Positions 36,012 through 44,809 of a stretch of DNA of 64,000 nt are shown here, piece after piece. Under the pieces are notes generated by a model. That model did not search any database, was not told the DNA's origin, and was given only the letters and a program-made list of their open reading frames with translations. Made by a program: the position numbers and the translations under genes. Location of the stretch: NCBI RefSeq assembly GCF_000829395.1, contig NZ_AP014680.1, forward strand, positions 186,001-250,000, read 5' to 3'. The DNA comes from Paucilactobacillus hokkaidonensis JCM 18461 (GTDB lineage: Bacteria; Bacillota; Bacilli; Lactobacillales; Lactobacillaceae). Position 1 is the first letter of the stretch. The number at the start of each line of letters is the position of its first letter.

Positions 36012-37574
36012 TTATGATTGTTAGTGTAAGGTTTTCCTAGATGGTCAACATATTTCTAGGAATATTCATTTTAGATTGAATATATAAGAAAAGACCTGTA
36101 GCCTTTTAATCGACCAAGATTAAAAGAAAGGATGCAGGTCTTTCATGTTTATTTTAGCAGATTTTATTGATTCATTGAAGAATTTAGATAGTTTATTTGA
36201 TTTGGAGGAACAAGTTATTCGTTGTTTGCGGGAAATGTTTCAAGAAATTGTATCTAAATACTTAATTCAATTAGACGAAACGTTAGTTTCTCAGATTCCA
36301 AGTGACCATACTTTTGTTAACCGACAACCACGAACAATCAATTTTATGTTTGGTGCTGTTTCATTTGAACGTAGATGTTATAGGAATACAGATGGAACCA
36401 ATTATTTTCCACTGGATACACATTTAAAACTTGTGTCGCGAAAAAGGTTTTCACCATATTTTAAAAGTGTGGTTAGTAAGATTGGTCAAATGACTACCAT
36501 GAGAAACACAGCGGATATGATTAACCTTGCCAGTCAGACTGATATTAGTGCATGGACAGTCGACAAAATCGTTAGAGAGATGGCCGACATCGTTGCTGTC
36601 GAGGAAGAAACACTTGATAAAGAAATTGTTCATCGTAAAAAAGTGGATAATTTAGTAATTGAAGGAGATGCTTTTGAAGTCCGAGAACGTGGTAAGCAAC
36701 GGGTTTCTGTACATCATTATAGGGTATACGAATCCACTAATTATGGCCCAGTAAATAAACGTGAATTTATTGAAACCAATCATTTAAAAGCACGAAAACA
36801 AGTTTGTGATTATCTGGAAGCACATTATAAATTAAGCGAAATGGTAGTGTTTTTGGCAAGCGATGCCGGTCCTGGATATGATCCTATCAGTATGCGCGAA
36901 TTAGTTCCTGGGGCAAAAAAAGTTGAGTATGTAATTGATCGGTATCACTTTATTCGAAAATTCGAGCAGACCATCGGTCTACAAAACCCATTAAGTAGAA
37001 AGGCTACAGCAGCTATTAGAGGATATAATTTGAACCAATTAGAGGCTATTTTAGATACTTTTGAATCACAAATTACAACTGGAAAAGATTCCGAAAAGTT
37101 GACCAAATTAAGACATTATCTAAGCCGTAATTGGAAATATATCAAACGTCCCAAAGATCGCGACTATAAATATATGGGCAAATTAGGCTCAGTTGAGAGC
37201 TCACACAGAGCTTTCACCTACCGCTTAAAAAAGCAGGGTAAGAGTTGGTCTAAAGAAGGATTACAAGCTATGTTAGTTCTCATACTAGCAAGAGTTAACA
37301 GACATCTTAATCAAGATCTATCATCAGGATTAAGAAGGCTAAGAGAACTTAAAATTGAAGTATCTCTCGAGTCAATTAAATCAATTAGGTTCACAGATTT
37401 AAACCGGAAAATACGTTCACAGCACATAGGAGTTAAAATTGGTAATATTACTGTTGATTCATCAACAAGTAGCCCCATAGGGGCAATGGCAAAAGCATAC
37501 TCCCGTTAATTCGGATGTATAAATATTAAGTCGAATAAAAGGTATCTAGGAAAACTTGACACATACTTATGATT
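36012..37574. mobile_element. ISLre2-family element, copy 2
   Basis: Element at 36020-37566, also 1547 bp, with the same ends as copy 1. The 8 bp ttatgatt is duplicated at 36012-36019 and 37567-37574. Same orientation as copy 1, 9.3 kb apart, with a different target duplication, so it is an independent insertion. Confidence 0.92.
36145..37509 (+). CDS. ISLre2-family transposase (UPF0236), copy 2
   Basis: A 454-residue paralogue of the copy 1 transposase with scattered substitutions (for example K-to-N, A-to-V, H-to-Y, G-to-D changes) and no frameshift. Divergence at many silent sites suggests the two copies did not arise from a very recent event. Confidence 0.92.
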   Translation: MFILADFIDSLKNLDSLFDLEEQVIRCLREMFQEIVSKYLIQLDETLVSQIPSDHTFVNRQPRTINFMFGAVSFERRCYRNTDGTNYFPLDTHLKLVSRKRFSPYFKSVVSKIGQMTTMRNTADMINLASQTDISAWTVDKIVREMADIVAVEEETLDKEIVHRKKVDNLVIEGDAFEVRERGKQRVSVHHYRVYESTNYGPVNKREFIETNHLKARKQVCDYLEAHYKLSEMVVFLASDAGPGYDPISMRELVPGAKKVEYVIDRYHFIRKFEQTIGLQNPLSRKATAAIRGYNLNQLEAILDTFESQITTGKDSEKLTKLRHYLSRNWKYIKRPKDRDYKYMGKLGSVESSHRAFTYRLKKQGKSWSKEGLQAMLVLILARVNRHLNQDLSSGLRRLRELKIEVSLESIKSIRFTDLNRKIRSQHIGVKIGNITVDSSTSSPIGAMAKAYSR

Positions 37575-37579
37575 TTAGT

Positions 37580-37672
37580 ACTTGCAACAGAAACTAAATT
37601 GTTGGATAATAAAATTCCTTGGCAGGGGTATTTAATATACGCACGATTCAATTTGAATCGTGTTTTTTGTTT
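37580..37672 (+). ncRNA. Duplicated intergenic element D2 with terminator
   Basis: Second copy of the D1 block, about 90% identical over ~93 bp, ending in the same cacgattc/gaatcgtg hairpin and T-run. It directly follows ISLre2 copy 2. The rest of the gap to nupC is AT-rich. Confidence 0.5.
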
Positions 37673-37884
37673 TTTAAAAGCTTAATATACCAATTAGTAA
37701 AACCTTTAACTAATTTTTTAAATTAGTAATTTTTAATTTTATGGATATTAGACGTCCACTTTTTATTGGAATGTGAGTCATAAAACACATATTCGTCTTT
37801 TTTTAGAATGATAATTATCAGATTAAACTGATATATCACCCCTGTTTTATCACAATTCCATCTGGTGTGAGTTTACAGCCACGT

Positions 37885-37899
37885 GTGAAAGCGGTATAT
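37885..37899. promoter_or_regulatory. Weak cre-like site upstream of the nucleoside transporter
   Basis: GTGAAAGCGGTATAT resembles a cre but differs at two conserved positions, about 85 bp before the start codon. Confidence 0.35.
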
Positions 37900-37984
37900 T
37901 TATATTGTGCCGTTTGCCTATTTGCAATAATTCATTTTGATTTTGGTTGGACGGTATAAAAACAAATAGAAGGGTTTGTAGTCC

Positions 37985-39244
37985 ATGTATGTTTTTATTA
38001 ATATTCTTGGTTTAATCGTGTTCCTCGGAATTGCGTTTTTATTTTCCAAGAAAAAGAAAGAGATCCACTGGCGTTCAATTGCAATTATGGTTGCAATTAA
38101 CCTTTTGCTAGCTTGGTTCTTTACTAGTTTCTCTGTTGGACGTGACGCTGTTAAAGGTGCCGCTGCTGGATTTAATTGGTTGGTTGAAGTTTCATATCAA
38201 GGAATTATTTTTGCCTTGCCAAACTGGGTAACAACCAATTATGGTGGAACACTAGGTAATGGTGGTTCAATGAACTTTATCACTAGTGCGCTACTTCCAA
38301 TTTTGATGATTGTTCCATTGTTCGATATTTTGACTTACATTGGCGTATTGCCATGGATCATCAAATGGATCGGACGCGGATTATCATACATTACTGGTCA
38401 ACCTAAGTTCGAATCTTTCTTCGCTGTTGAAATGATGTTCTTAGGTAACACTGAAGTACTTGCTATTTCTGGTTTACAACTTCGTCAAATGAAAGCAGAA
38501 CGTAACTTAACGTTGGCGATGATGTCAATGAGTTGTGTGACTGCATCCATTTTGGGGGCTTATACTCAAATGGTTCCCGGACAATTTGTTTTGACTGCTG
38601 TTCCAATTAATATTATTAACTCAATTATTGTTACAAGTATGTTGAACCCTGTAGATGTTCCAGCGGAAGAAGATACAGTTGCTAAAGTTGGACAAGTAGG
38701 AGAAGAAGACGGTGGCGATGCAGAAGCTAACGGCAAACGTGAACCATTCTTCTCATTCTTAGGTGATTCAATCTTGGGTGCCGGACGACTAATCTTGATC
38801 ATCACTGCAAACGTTATTGCATTCGTTGCTTTAGCTGCATTGATTGACAAGATTTTAGGACTATTCTGGAAACCATTGTCACTTGAAAGTATTTTAGGAA
38901 CAATTATGTTCCCATTTGCATGGTTACTGGGACTTCCAGTTCACCAAGCTTGGACACTTTCACAAGATATGGGACTTAAGTTAGTTACGAATGAATTCGT
39001 TGTTATGGGCCGTGTTGCTGGGGACGTAATCAATGGTTATGCACCTCATTTGCGCGCTGTCTTAACCGTATTCTTAACTTCATTCGCTAACTTTGGTACT
39101 GTCGGTATGATCATTGGTGCCTTCAAGGGCTTGGTTAACCGTGAAAAGAACGACTTGATCGCTGCAAACGTTGGTTACATGCTTCTATCAGGTATTCTTG
39201 TATCACTTCTCTCAGCTGGATTTGTTGGATTATTTGTTTGGTAA
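37985..39244 (+). CDS. Concentrative nucleoside transporter (NupC family)
   Basis: A 419-residue CNT family nucleoside:cation symporter with about ten membrane segments. Signatures: GNTEVLAISGLQLRQMKAERNLTLAMMSMSCVTASILG near 156 and ANFGTVGMIIGAFKGLV near 374. A charged, acidic cytoplasmic loop (EEDTVAKVGQVGEEDGGD) lies near residue 229. A nucleoside hydrolase follows 114 bp downstream, so imported nucleosides can be cleaved to base and ribose. Confidence 0.92.
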   Translation: MYVFINILGLIVFLGIAFLFSKKKKEIHWRSIAIMVAINLLLAWFFTSFSVGRDAVKGAAAGFNWLVEVSYQGIIFALPNWVTTNYGGTLGNGGSMNFITSALLPILMIVPLFDILTYIGVLPWIIKWIGRGLSYITGQPKFESFFAVEMMFLGNTEVLAISGLQLRQMKAERNLTLAMMSMSCVTASILGAYTQMVPGQFVLTAVPINIINSIIVTSMLNPVDVPAEEDTVAKVGQVGEEDGGDAEANGKREPFFSFLGDSILGAGRLILIITANVIAFVALAALIDKILGLFWKPLSLESILGTIMFPFAWLLGLPVHQAWTLSQDMGLKLVTNEFVVMGRVAGDVINGYAPHLRAVLTVFLTSFANFGTVGMIIGAFKGLVNREKNDLIAANVGYMLLSGILVSLLSAGFVGLFVW

Positions 39245-39358
39245 TCCCGAGCACTGACAGGATTGAATAATTACAACTAAATGGGGCAGCCTTAGAGCTG
39301 TCCTTTATATTCTCACTAGAGTAAAACGCTTACTATATTAACGGGAGGAACTTAAATT

Positions 39359-40279
39359 ATGGCATTAAAAATTATTATGGATACAGATCCAGGTATTGAT
39401 GACGCAGCTGCACTGACAATGGCAATTAACGATCCAGCGCTGGACTTAAAGTTGGTTACTGCGGTTGCAGGTAATGTAACGGTAGATAAAACAACTGCTA
39501 ATGCGCTTAAGATTGTTCATTTCTTTGGTAAAGACAAAGAAATTCCAGTAGCTGCAGGAGCTAAGCAACCGCTGATCAAACCGTTTGAAGATGCTGCTCG
39601 GATCCATGGCGCATCGGGGATGCCAGGCTATGATTTTGGTGATGATTACGGCCACGCAATTGATAAATCTGCTGTCGAAGCATTGCATGACGAAATTATG
39701 GCCGCTGACGAACCAATCACATTGGTACCAACTGGTTCATATACCAACATTGCATTGTTGTTCTCACAGTATCCAGAAGTTAAGGCCAACATTAAAGAGA
39801 TTATTGCCATGGGTGGTACTTTACAAGAAGGTAATATGACCAGTGCAGCCGAATTTAACTGTTTCACAGATCCACATGCTGCCAAAGTTCTATATGATTC
39901 AGGGGTTCCAATCGTCATGGTTGGACTCGATATCACATTAAAGGCATTGTTGACGGCTGATACGTTGGATAAATTAGCTAATTTGAATAAAACTGGCAAG
40001 ATGTTACATGGATTGATTACTCACTACGGTGATGGCGGTCCAGAAGGCATTCCAATGCATGATGTTAATACAATCTTTTACCTACTGCACCCAGAAGCAA
40101 TTACTACTAAAGAGATGTGGGTAGATGTTCAAACTGAAGGCCCAGCAATGGGTGAAACTGTTGGTGATATTCGTGGTGCTTATCACGACGGTAAAACTAA
40201 TGCAAAGGTCTGTGTAGACATTGATGCAGCTGCATTTAACAAATGGTTCCTAGAAGAAATCGCAAGTATTAAAGATTAA
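39359..40279 (+). CDS. Nucleoside hydrolase (inosine/uridine-preferring type)
   Basis: A 306-residue enzyme hydrolysing ribonucleosides to ribose and base. The calcium-binding DTDPGIDDAAAL lies at residues 7-18, a second ligand region MHDVNTIFYLLHPE near 237. Start at the ATG behind gggaggaac. It works with the upstream transporter in nucleoside salvage. A terminator gatcagcg/gcgctggtc with T-run lies at 40310-40340. Confidence 0.93.
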   Translation: MALKIIMDTDPGIDDAAALTMAINDPALDLKLVTAVAGNVTVDKTTANALKIVHFFGKDKEIPVAAGAKQPLIKPFEDAARIHGASGMPGYDFGDDYGHAIDKSAVEALHDEIMAADEPITLVPTGSYTNIALLFSQYPEVKANIKEIIAMGGTLQEGNMTSAAEFNCFTDPHAAKVLYDSGVPIVMVGLDITLKALLTADTLDKLANLNKTGKMLHGLITHYGDGGPEGIPMHDVNTIFYLLHPEAITTKEMWVDVQTEGPAMGETVGDIRGAYHDGKTNAKVCVDIDAAAFNKWFLEEIASIKD

Positions 40280-40309
40280 TTTTTGAAATTTAATAAGCCT
40301 TATCACATG

Positions 40310-40340
40310 GATCAGCGGGTGGAAGCGCTGGTCTTTTTTA
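40310..40340 (+). terminator. Terminator of the nucleoside hydrolase gene
   Basis: Stem gatcagcg with cgctggtc and six T. Confidence 0.8.
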
Positions 40341-40344
40341 TATC

Positions 40345-40573
40345 AGAGTGCAACTAGCCGCGTTCAGGTACCGTAGGCTAAGATAATAACGGCAATTGAT
40401 AAGTTCGCATTTTGAACTTATTGATTGCCGTTATTGTTTTAGCCCTAGGTATCTGCGGCTAGTTGCACGTTTTAAATAGAAAGGGAACAAAATAATTGAT
40501 AAGTTCGCATTTTGAACTTATTGATTGCCGTTATTGTTTTAGTTCTAGGTATCTGTGGCAAGTTGCACGTTTT
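40345..40573. repeat. Palindromic element R7 plus partial copy
   Basis: R7 at 40345-40472 (agagtgcaac ... gttgcacgttt; cgtaggctaag and ttagccctagg arms; loop ttgataagttcgcattttgaac-type). A partial copy of loop plus right arm follows at 40494-40573 after 21 bp. Confidence 0.85.
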
Positions 40574-40611
40574 CTATATAAAAGAGAATAAGAGGTTGCC
40601 CACGATTTAGC

Positions 40612-40740
40612 TGAAACGTGCAACTGACCACAGATGTCTAGGGCTAAACTGGAAGTACCAATCAATAAATCAAAGAGCGATTCATTAACCGGTACTTTCA
40701 GCTTAGCCTACGACATCTACCCGTGGTCAGTTGCACTCTG
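40612..40740. repeat. Palindromic element R8, reversed orientation
   Basis: Starts gaaacgtgcaactgacc, ends tggtcagttgcactctg; arms agatgtctagggctaaa and tttcagcttagcctacgaca. Orientation is opposite to R7. Confidence 0.85.
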
Positions 40741-40817
40741 TATGTTATAATAATCAGTATTGTATTTACTTTTCACGGTTGATTCTCAACCTGGATTACG
40801 GTAAAGTTAAAGCGTGT

Positions 40818-40839
40818 GTGAAACAAAAATTTGTTTCAC
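40818..40839. promoter_or_regulatory. Perfect palindrome in the rsmG leader
   Basis: GTGAAACAAA, 2 bp, TTTGTTTCAC. The halves resemble parS half-sites but in everted order. It lies 18 bp before rsmG; it could be a hairpin in the mRNA leader or a protein site. Confidence 0.5.
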
Positions 40840-40856
40840 GATTAAAGGAGTAATTA

Positions 40857-41582
40857 ATGAATCCACAACAATTTCGCCAGGCACTAGCCAAACAACAAAT
40901 TATGCTATCAGATCAGCAAATGCAGCAGTTTGCACTTTATTATGATTTGCTAGTCAAGGGCAATGAACAACTTAATTTAACTAGCATTACTGAGCAAGGT
41001 GAGGTTTATTTAAAGCATTTTTATGATTCAATGACACCTGCTTTTAGCTTTCCAGCGTTAAAAACGGATAGTTTAACGCTTTGTGATGTTGGCGCGGGGG
41101 CCGGTTTTCCATCGCTACCATTAAAAATTGCTTTTCCTAATTTAAAAATTACAATTATTGATTCATTAAACAAGCGAATTATTTTTTTGGAACAGTTAGT
41201 TGCTCAGTTGGGATTATCAGATGTCACGCTCGTGCACGATCGAGCAGAAACGTTTGGTGCTAAAACGAGCCTTCATCGTGAATTCTATGATGTGGTAACC
41301 GCACGGGCGGTGGCACGGTTATCAGTGCTAAGTGAGCTTTGTTTACCCTTAGTAAAATTGAATGGAACATTTATTGCACTTAAGGCTAGCCAGGCCGATG
41401 ATGAGTTAGCACAAGCTAAAGTTGCAATTGAGACATTAGGAGCCAATGTCAGTGCGGTTGATCAGTTAGTATTGCCACAAAGTGATGAACCACGGACGAT
41501 TATCGTGATGAACAAAGTCGATCAGACTCCTGATAAATACCCACGACGACCTGGTGTTCCGGCTAAAAAACCGATCGGGTGA
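40857..41582 (+). CDS. rsmG: 16S rRNA (guanine-527-N7) methyltransferase
   Basis: A 241-residue SAM-dependent methyltransferase that modifies G527 of 16S rRNA; loss gives low-level streptomycin resistance. SAM-binding GAGAGFPSLPLKI at about residue 79, and VTARAVARLSVLSELCLPLV near 150. Start follows aaggagtaatta. It is the first gene of the origin-proximal block. Confidence 0.95.
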   Translation: MNPQQFRQALAKQQIMLSDQQMQQFALYYDLLVKGNEQLNLTSITEQGEVYLKHFYDSMTPAFSFPALKTDSLTLCDVGAGAGFPSLPLKIAFPNLKITIIDSLNKRIIFLEQLVAQLGLSDVTLVHDRAETFGAKTSLHREFYDVVTARAVARLSVLSELCLPLVKLNGTFIALKASQADDELAQAKVAIETLGANVSAVDQLVLPQSDEPRTIIVMNKVDQTPDKYPRRPGVPAKKPIG

Positions 41583-41599
41583 AATACCGGTTGTAATTT

Positions 41600-41719
41600 G
41601 AAACGTGCTAATTCAGCTAGATTCCTAGGGCTAAGTCAATTATCTCCTGCTCGCCAAAAACGCGAACACGAGATAATCAACTTAGTCTACGGAATCTGAC
41701 CAGCTGAATTAGCACTCTA
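41600..41719. repeat. Palindromic element R9
   Basis: Between rsmG and noc: gaaacgtgctaattcagc ... gctgaattagcactcta, inner stem caattatctc/gagataatc around a gttcgcgttttt-type loop (here read from the other strand). The loop type is shared with R12 and R13. Confidence 0.85.
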
Positions 41720-41736
41720 CAGTAGGAGGAATAGAT

Positions 41737-42603
41737 ATGGCGTTTTCAATTTTTGGAAGTCAAAAAAATAAGAATCAGAAAGCAACCAATCAGGTTGTGG
41801 AAGTTGATATCACCAAAATTACGCCGAATCGATTTCAGCCACGGAAGGTTTTTGATGCAACCGCAATTAAAGAATTAGCTGAAACGATTCAAAATCATGG
41901 ATTACTGCAACCAATTATCGTCCGGGAATATGAACCAAGTAAATATGAAATCATTGCTGGTGAGCGCCGGTTTCGAGCAGTTAATGAACTGAAATGGGAA
42001 AAGATTCCAGCGATCATTGAAAAAATGAATGATAAAGAAACTGCTTCGCTGGCATTAATTGAAAATTTACAGCGAGAACAGCTTAGTTCAGTTGAAGAAG
42101 CACAGGCCTATCGTAGCCTGATGGATCTTAATCATTTGACTCAAACTGCATTGGCCCAGGGAATGGGAAAAAGCCAATCGGCTGTTGCCAATAAGTTACG
42201 ATTGTTGAAACTCATTGCTCCAGTCCAAAATGCAATTTTAGATCGTCGAATTACTGAACGACATGGTCGAGCGTTACTCGAATTAAATGATGACCAACAG
42301 CGTGAAGCACTAATGGAAATTGTTAATAGTAAGTTGACGGTTAAGCAAACTGAAGAATTAGTCGCTGAAATGACTGGCAAGGCCCGGACATTGGCAGAAG
42401 AAACAAAAGCGCCAGCTGCCAAGCCAAAAAAACGGGCTAGACGGTCAAATTCTAAGGGCTTGACTGCCGATACTCGAGTAGCGGTGAATACGATTAAAGA
42501 ATCAGTCAAATTAATTCGTGATAATGGAATGAAAATAAAAACGCGTGAATCTGATGAAGACGACCACTATGAAATTGTGATTGAAATTCCGAAACAAAAA
42601 TAG
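41737..42603 (+). CDS. noc: Nucleoid occlusion protein Noc (ParB family)
   Basis: A 288-residue ParB-like CTPase that binds NBS sites and blocks division over the nucleoid. An amphipathic N-terminus (MAFSIFG) fits membrane targeting. ParB N-domain with GERRFRA near 72 and NLQREQLSSVEEA near 110; HTH LTQTALAQGMGKSQSAVANKLRLL near 130. Its place between rsmG and parA is the usual noc position. Confidence 0.9.
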   Translation: MAFSIFGSQKNKNQKATNQVVEVDITKITPNRFQPRKVFDATAIKELAETIQNHGLLQPIIVREYEPSKYEIIAGERRFRAVNELKWEKIPAIIEKMNDKETASLALIENLQREQLSSVEEAQAYRSLMDLNHLTQTALAQGMGKSQSAVANKLRLLKLIAPVQNAILDRRITERHGRALLELNDDQQREALMEIVNSKLTVKQTEELVAEMTGKARTLAEETKAPAAKPKKRARRSNSKGLTADTRVAVNTIKESVKLIRDNGMKIKTRESDEDDHYEIVIEIPKQK

Positions 42604-42620
42604 AAAGGCGGTATTGTGAA

Positions 42621-43388
42621 ATGGGATATGTGATTGCTCTAGCCAATCAAAAAGGGGGCGTCGGTAAAACGACGACCAGCGTCAACTTGGGCGCATGCCT
42701 GGCTCAAATGGGTCAGCGAGTGTTGTTAATTGACATTGACCCACAAGGTAACGCCACTAGTGGGACCGGAATTCAAAAGGCTACCATTGAGCAAGATATA
42801 TACGATGTTTTAATCAATGAAATTCCTTTAAAAGATGTAATTTTGAAGACTAACCATGCAGGGCTAGATATTGTTCCGGCTACAATTCAGTTGTCGGGTG
42901 CTGAAGTTGAATTAACATCGATGATGGCTCGTGAAATCCGACTTAAGGATGAGATTGGTGCAATTACTGATCAGTATGATTATATCTTGATTGATTGCCC
43001 ACCGTCGCTTGGATTACTGACCATCAACGCATTTACAGCTAGCAACTCGATTCTGATTCCAGTGCAAAGCGAATATTATGCTCTGGAAGGATTAAGTCAG
43101 TTGTTAAATACGATTAAATTGGTGCAAAAACACTTTAACCCGGCGCTGAAGATTGAAGGCGTTTTGTTAACAATGTTTGATGCACGAACTAATTTGGGCC
43201 AACAAGTAAATGCAGAAGTCCAAAAATTCTTTGGGGAACAAGTTTACGACACGATTATTCCCAGAAATGTACGGTTGTCAGAGGCACCTAGTCATGGCCT
43301 GCCAATTATCGATTACGATCCAAAATCCAAGGGTGCTCAAGTTTACATGGCACTAGCAAAGGAAGTGTTAGCAGCGCATGGCAAATAA
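42621..43388 (+). CDS. parA: Chromosome partitioning ATPase ParA/Soj
   Basis: A 255-residue Walker-type ATPase. Deviant Walker A KGGVGKTTTSVNLG at 11-24, DIDPQGNAT at 39, and DYILIDCPPSLG near 116. With ParB it drives origin segregation and tunes DnaA. It overlaps parB by 11 bp. Confidence 0.95.
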   Translation: MGYVIALANQKGGVGKTTTSVNLGACLAQMGQRVLLIDIDPQGNATSGTGIQKATIEQDIYDVLINEIPLKDVILKTNHAGLDIVPATIQLSGAEVELTSMMAREIRLKDEIGAITDQYDYILIDCPPSLGLLTINAFTASNSILIPVQSEYYALEGLSQLLNTIKLVQKHFNPALKIEGVLLTMFDARTNLGQQVNAEVQKFFGEQVYDTIIPRNVRLSEAPSHGLPIIDYDPKSKGAQVYMALAKEVLAAHGK

Positions 43389-44259
43389 TAAAAAAGGCCT
43401 CGGCCGCGGAATTGAAGCTTTATTTGAAGACAATGAAGTTTCAGCTGCAGAAGAAAATGTTCAAGAAATTGGACTAGATGAAATTCGTCCGAACCCATAT
43501 CAGCCGCGCCGGACGTTTGATACAAAAGCCTTGGAAGAGTTAGCTTCGTCAATTGCTAAAGCAGGTGTGTTCCAACCGATCATTATTAGAAAACCGAATA
43601 AAAAGATGAAACGGTACGAAATTATTGCTGGTGAGCGTCGCTTCCGGGCATCTAAGCTAGCTAAAAAACAAACTATCCCAGCCATTGTTCGTGAAATGAA
43701 TGATGAGGAAATGATGGAAGTAGCTGTGGTTGAAAATTTGCAGCGTGAAGATCTGACACCATTGGAAGAAGCACAAGCATACGAGACATTGATGGAGAAA
43801 CTATCATTAACGCAAGCTCAAGTTTCAGAACGATTGGGTAAGAGTCGTCCATATATCGCCAATTATTTAAGGCTGTTAGGATTGCCTAAGATGGTCAAGG
43901 AAATGCTGCAAAAAGAGCAGCTATCAATGGGCCAAGCGCGAACCTTGTTGGGATTGAAGGATAAAGATAAGTTGGTTGCTTTAGCTCGTCGAACGGTGGA
44001 GCAAAATTTAACGGTTCGTCAATTGGAACAGCTAGTGAGCCAGATGAATGGTGTTTCTAAAAACAAAAAAACGGGTAAAAAGACTAATAAATCTGTTTTT
44101 GTCCGTGCAGCGGAAGATCAATTACAGTCTAAGTTTGGAACCAAGGTAGCTGTGGCACAGTCAACCAATCAAAAGGGTGCTGGTAAGATTGAAATTCCAT
44201 ACTTGTCAGATGATGATTTAACTCGTATCTTGGAGCTATTAGAAATTGATCTAGGCTAG
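43378..44259 (+). CDS. parB: Chromosome partitioning protein ParB/Spo0J
   Basis: A 293-residue ParB CTPase and DNA clamp loading at parS. Motifs: GRGIEALF at the N-terminus for ParA contact, GERRFRASKLA near 84, NLQREDLTPLEEA near 121, and HTH LTQAQVSERLGKSRPYIANYLRLL. I found no intact parS site in the window. Confidence 0.95.
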   Translation: MANNKKGLGRGIEALFEDNEVSAAEENVQEIGLDEIRPNPYQPRRTFDTKALEELASSIAKAGVFQPIIIRKPNKKMKRYEIIAGERRFRASKLAKKQTIPAIVREMNDEEMMEVAVVENLQREDLTPLEEAQAYETLMEKLSLTQAQVSERLGKSRPYIANYLRLLGLPKMVKEMLQKEQLSMGQARTLLGLKDKDKLVALARRTVEQNLTVRQLEQLVSQMNGVSKNKKTGKKTNKSVFVRAAEDQLQSKFGTKVAVAQSTNQKGAGKIEIPYLSDDDLTRILELLEIDLG

Positions 44260-44303
44260 ATGATTGAACACATTAGTTCATACTTTCAATAGGAGGGGTG
44301 CAT

Positions 44304-44495
44304 ATGTATGATAAAGGCGATGTAGTAATGATGAAAAAGCCCCATCCATGTGGTACAAATGAATGGGAAATCATCAGAATGGGTGCAGACATCAAAATCA
44401 AATGTCTCGGTTGTGGTCACATAGTAATGTTAACGCGGCGAGAGTTTGAGAAACGGATGAAGAAAGTATTAAAGAGTGCGGAACAAGACGATTAG
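44304..44495 (+). CDS. DUF951 family protein
   Basis: A 63-residue protein usually found between parB and ychF in lactic acid bacteria. Conserved MKKPHPCGTNEWEIIRMGADIKIKCLGCGHIVMLTRREFEKR contains C..CxxCG metal-like cysteines (quoted region is residues 10-52; key residues are H15, C17, C35, C38). Start at 44304 follows aggagg at good spacing. The last residues are encoded by the left end of palindromic element R10. Confidence 0.9.
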   Translation: MYDKGDVVMMKKPHPCGTNEWEIIRMGADIKIKCLGCGHIVMLTRREFEKRMKKVLKSAEQDD

Positions 44496-44719
44496 CTTCC
44501 GTGGTGTAAGACTTAAAGATAGATAATCATGGTTTTGGATTATTTATCTTTAAGCCTTACACCCTAGGAAGCTGTCTTGTGCAGCACGTTTCGGTAAGAG
44601 TGCGGAGTCCAACGATTAAATGCCGTGGTGTAAGCAACGAATACATGATTCGTTGGGGCTTGCGAATGATGTATTCGTTGCTTACACGTTAGGCATTTGT
44701 TGGACGCAGCACATTTCAG
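44472..44719. repeat. Palindromic elements R10 and R11 in tandem
   Basis: R10 at 44472-44593 begins inside the DUF951 gene (agagtgcgg) and ends gcagcacgtttcgg; arms attagcttccgtggtgtaag with cttacaccctaggaagct. R11 at 44597-44719 has the same ends but different arms (taaatgccgtggtgtaagcaacg / cgttgcttacacgttaggcat). Confidence 0.85.
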
Positions 44720-44809
44720 CAATTAAAATAAACAGAGTGGTTTTAAAAATTAGTATCTATTTTAAAATTAAATTAAAAAACTATCAAAACAGAAAGAGTG
44801 ATCAACAAA

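Noticed and set aside
26764-37566. Composite transposon bounded by two ISLre2 copies
   Set aside because: Each copy has its own, different target duplication and the segment contains core-type genes; independent insertions explain it.
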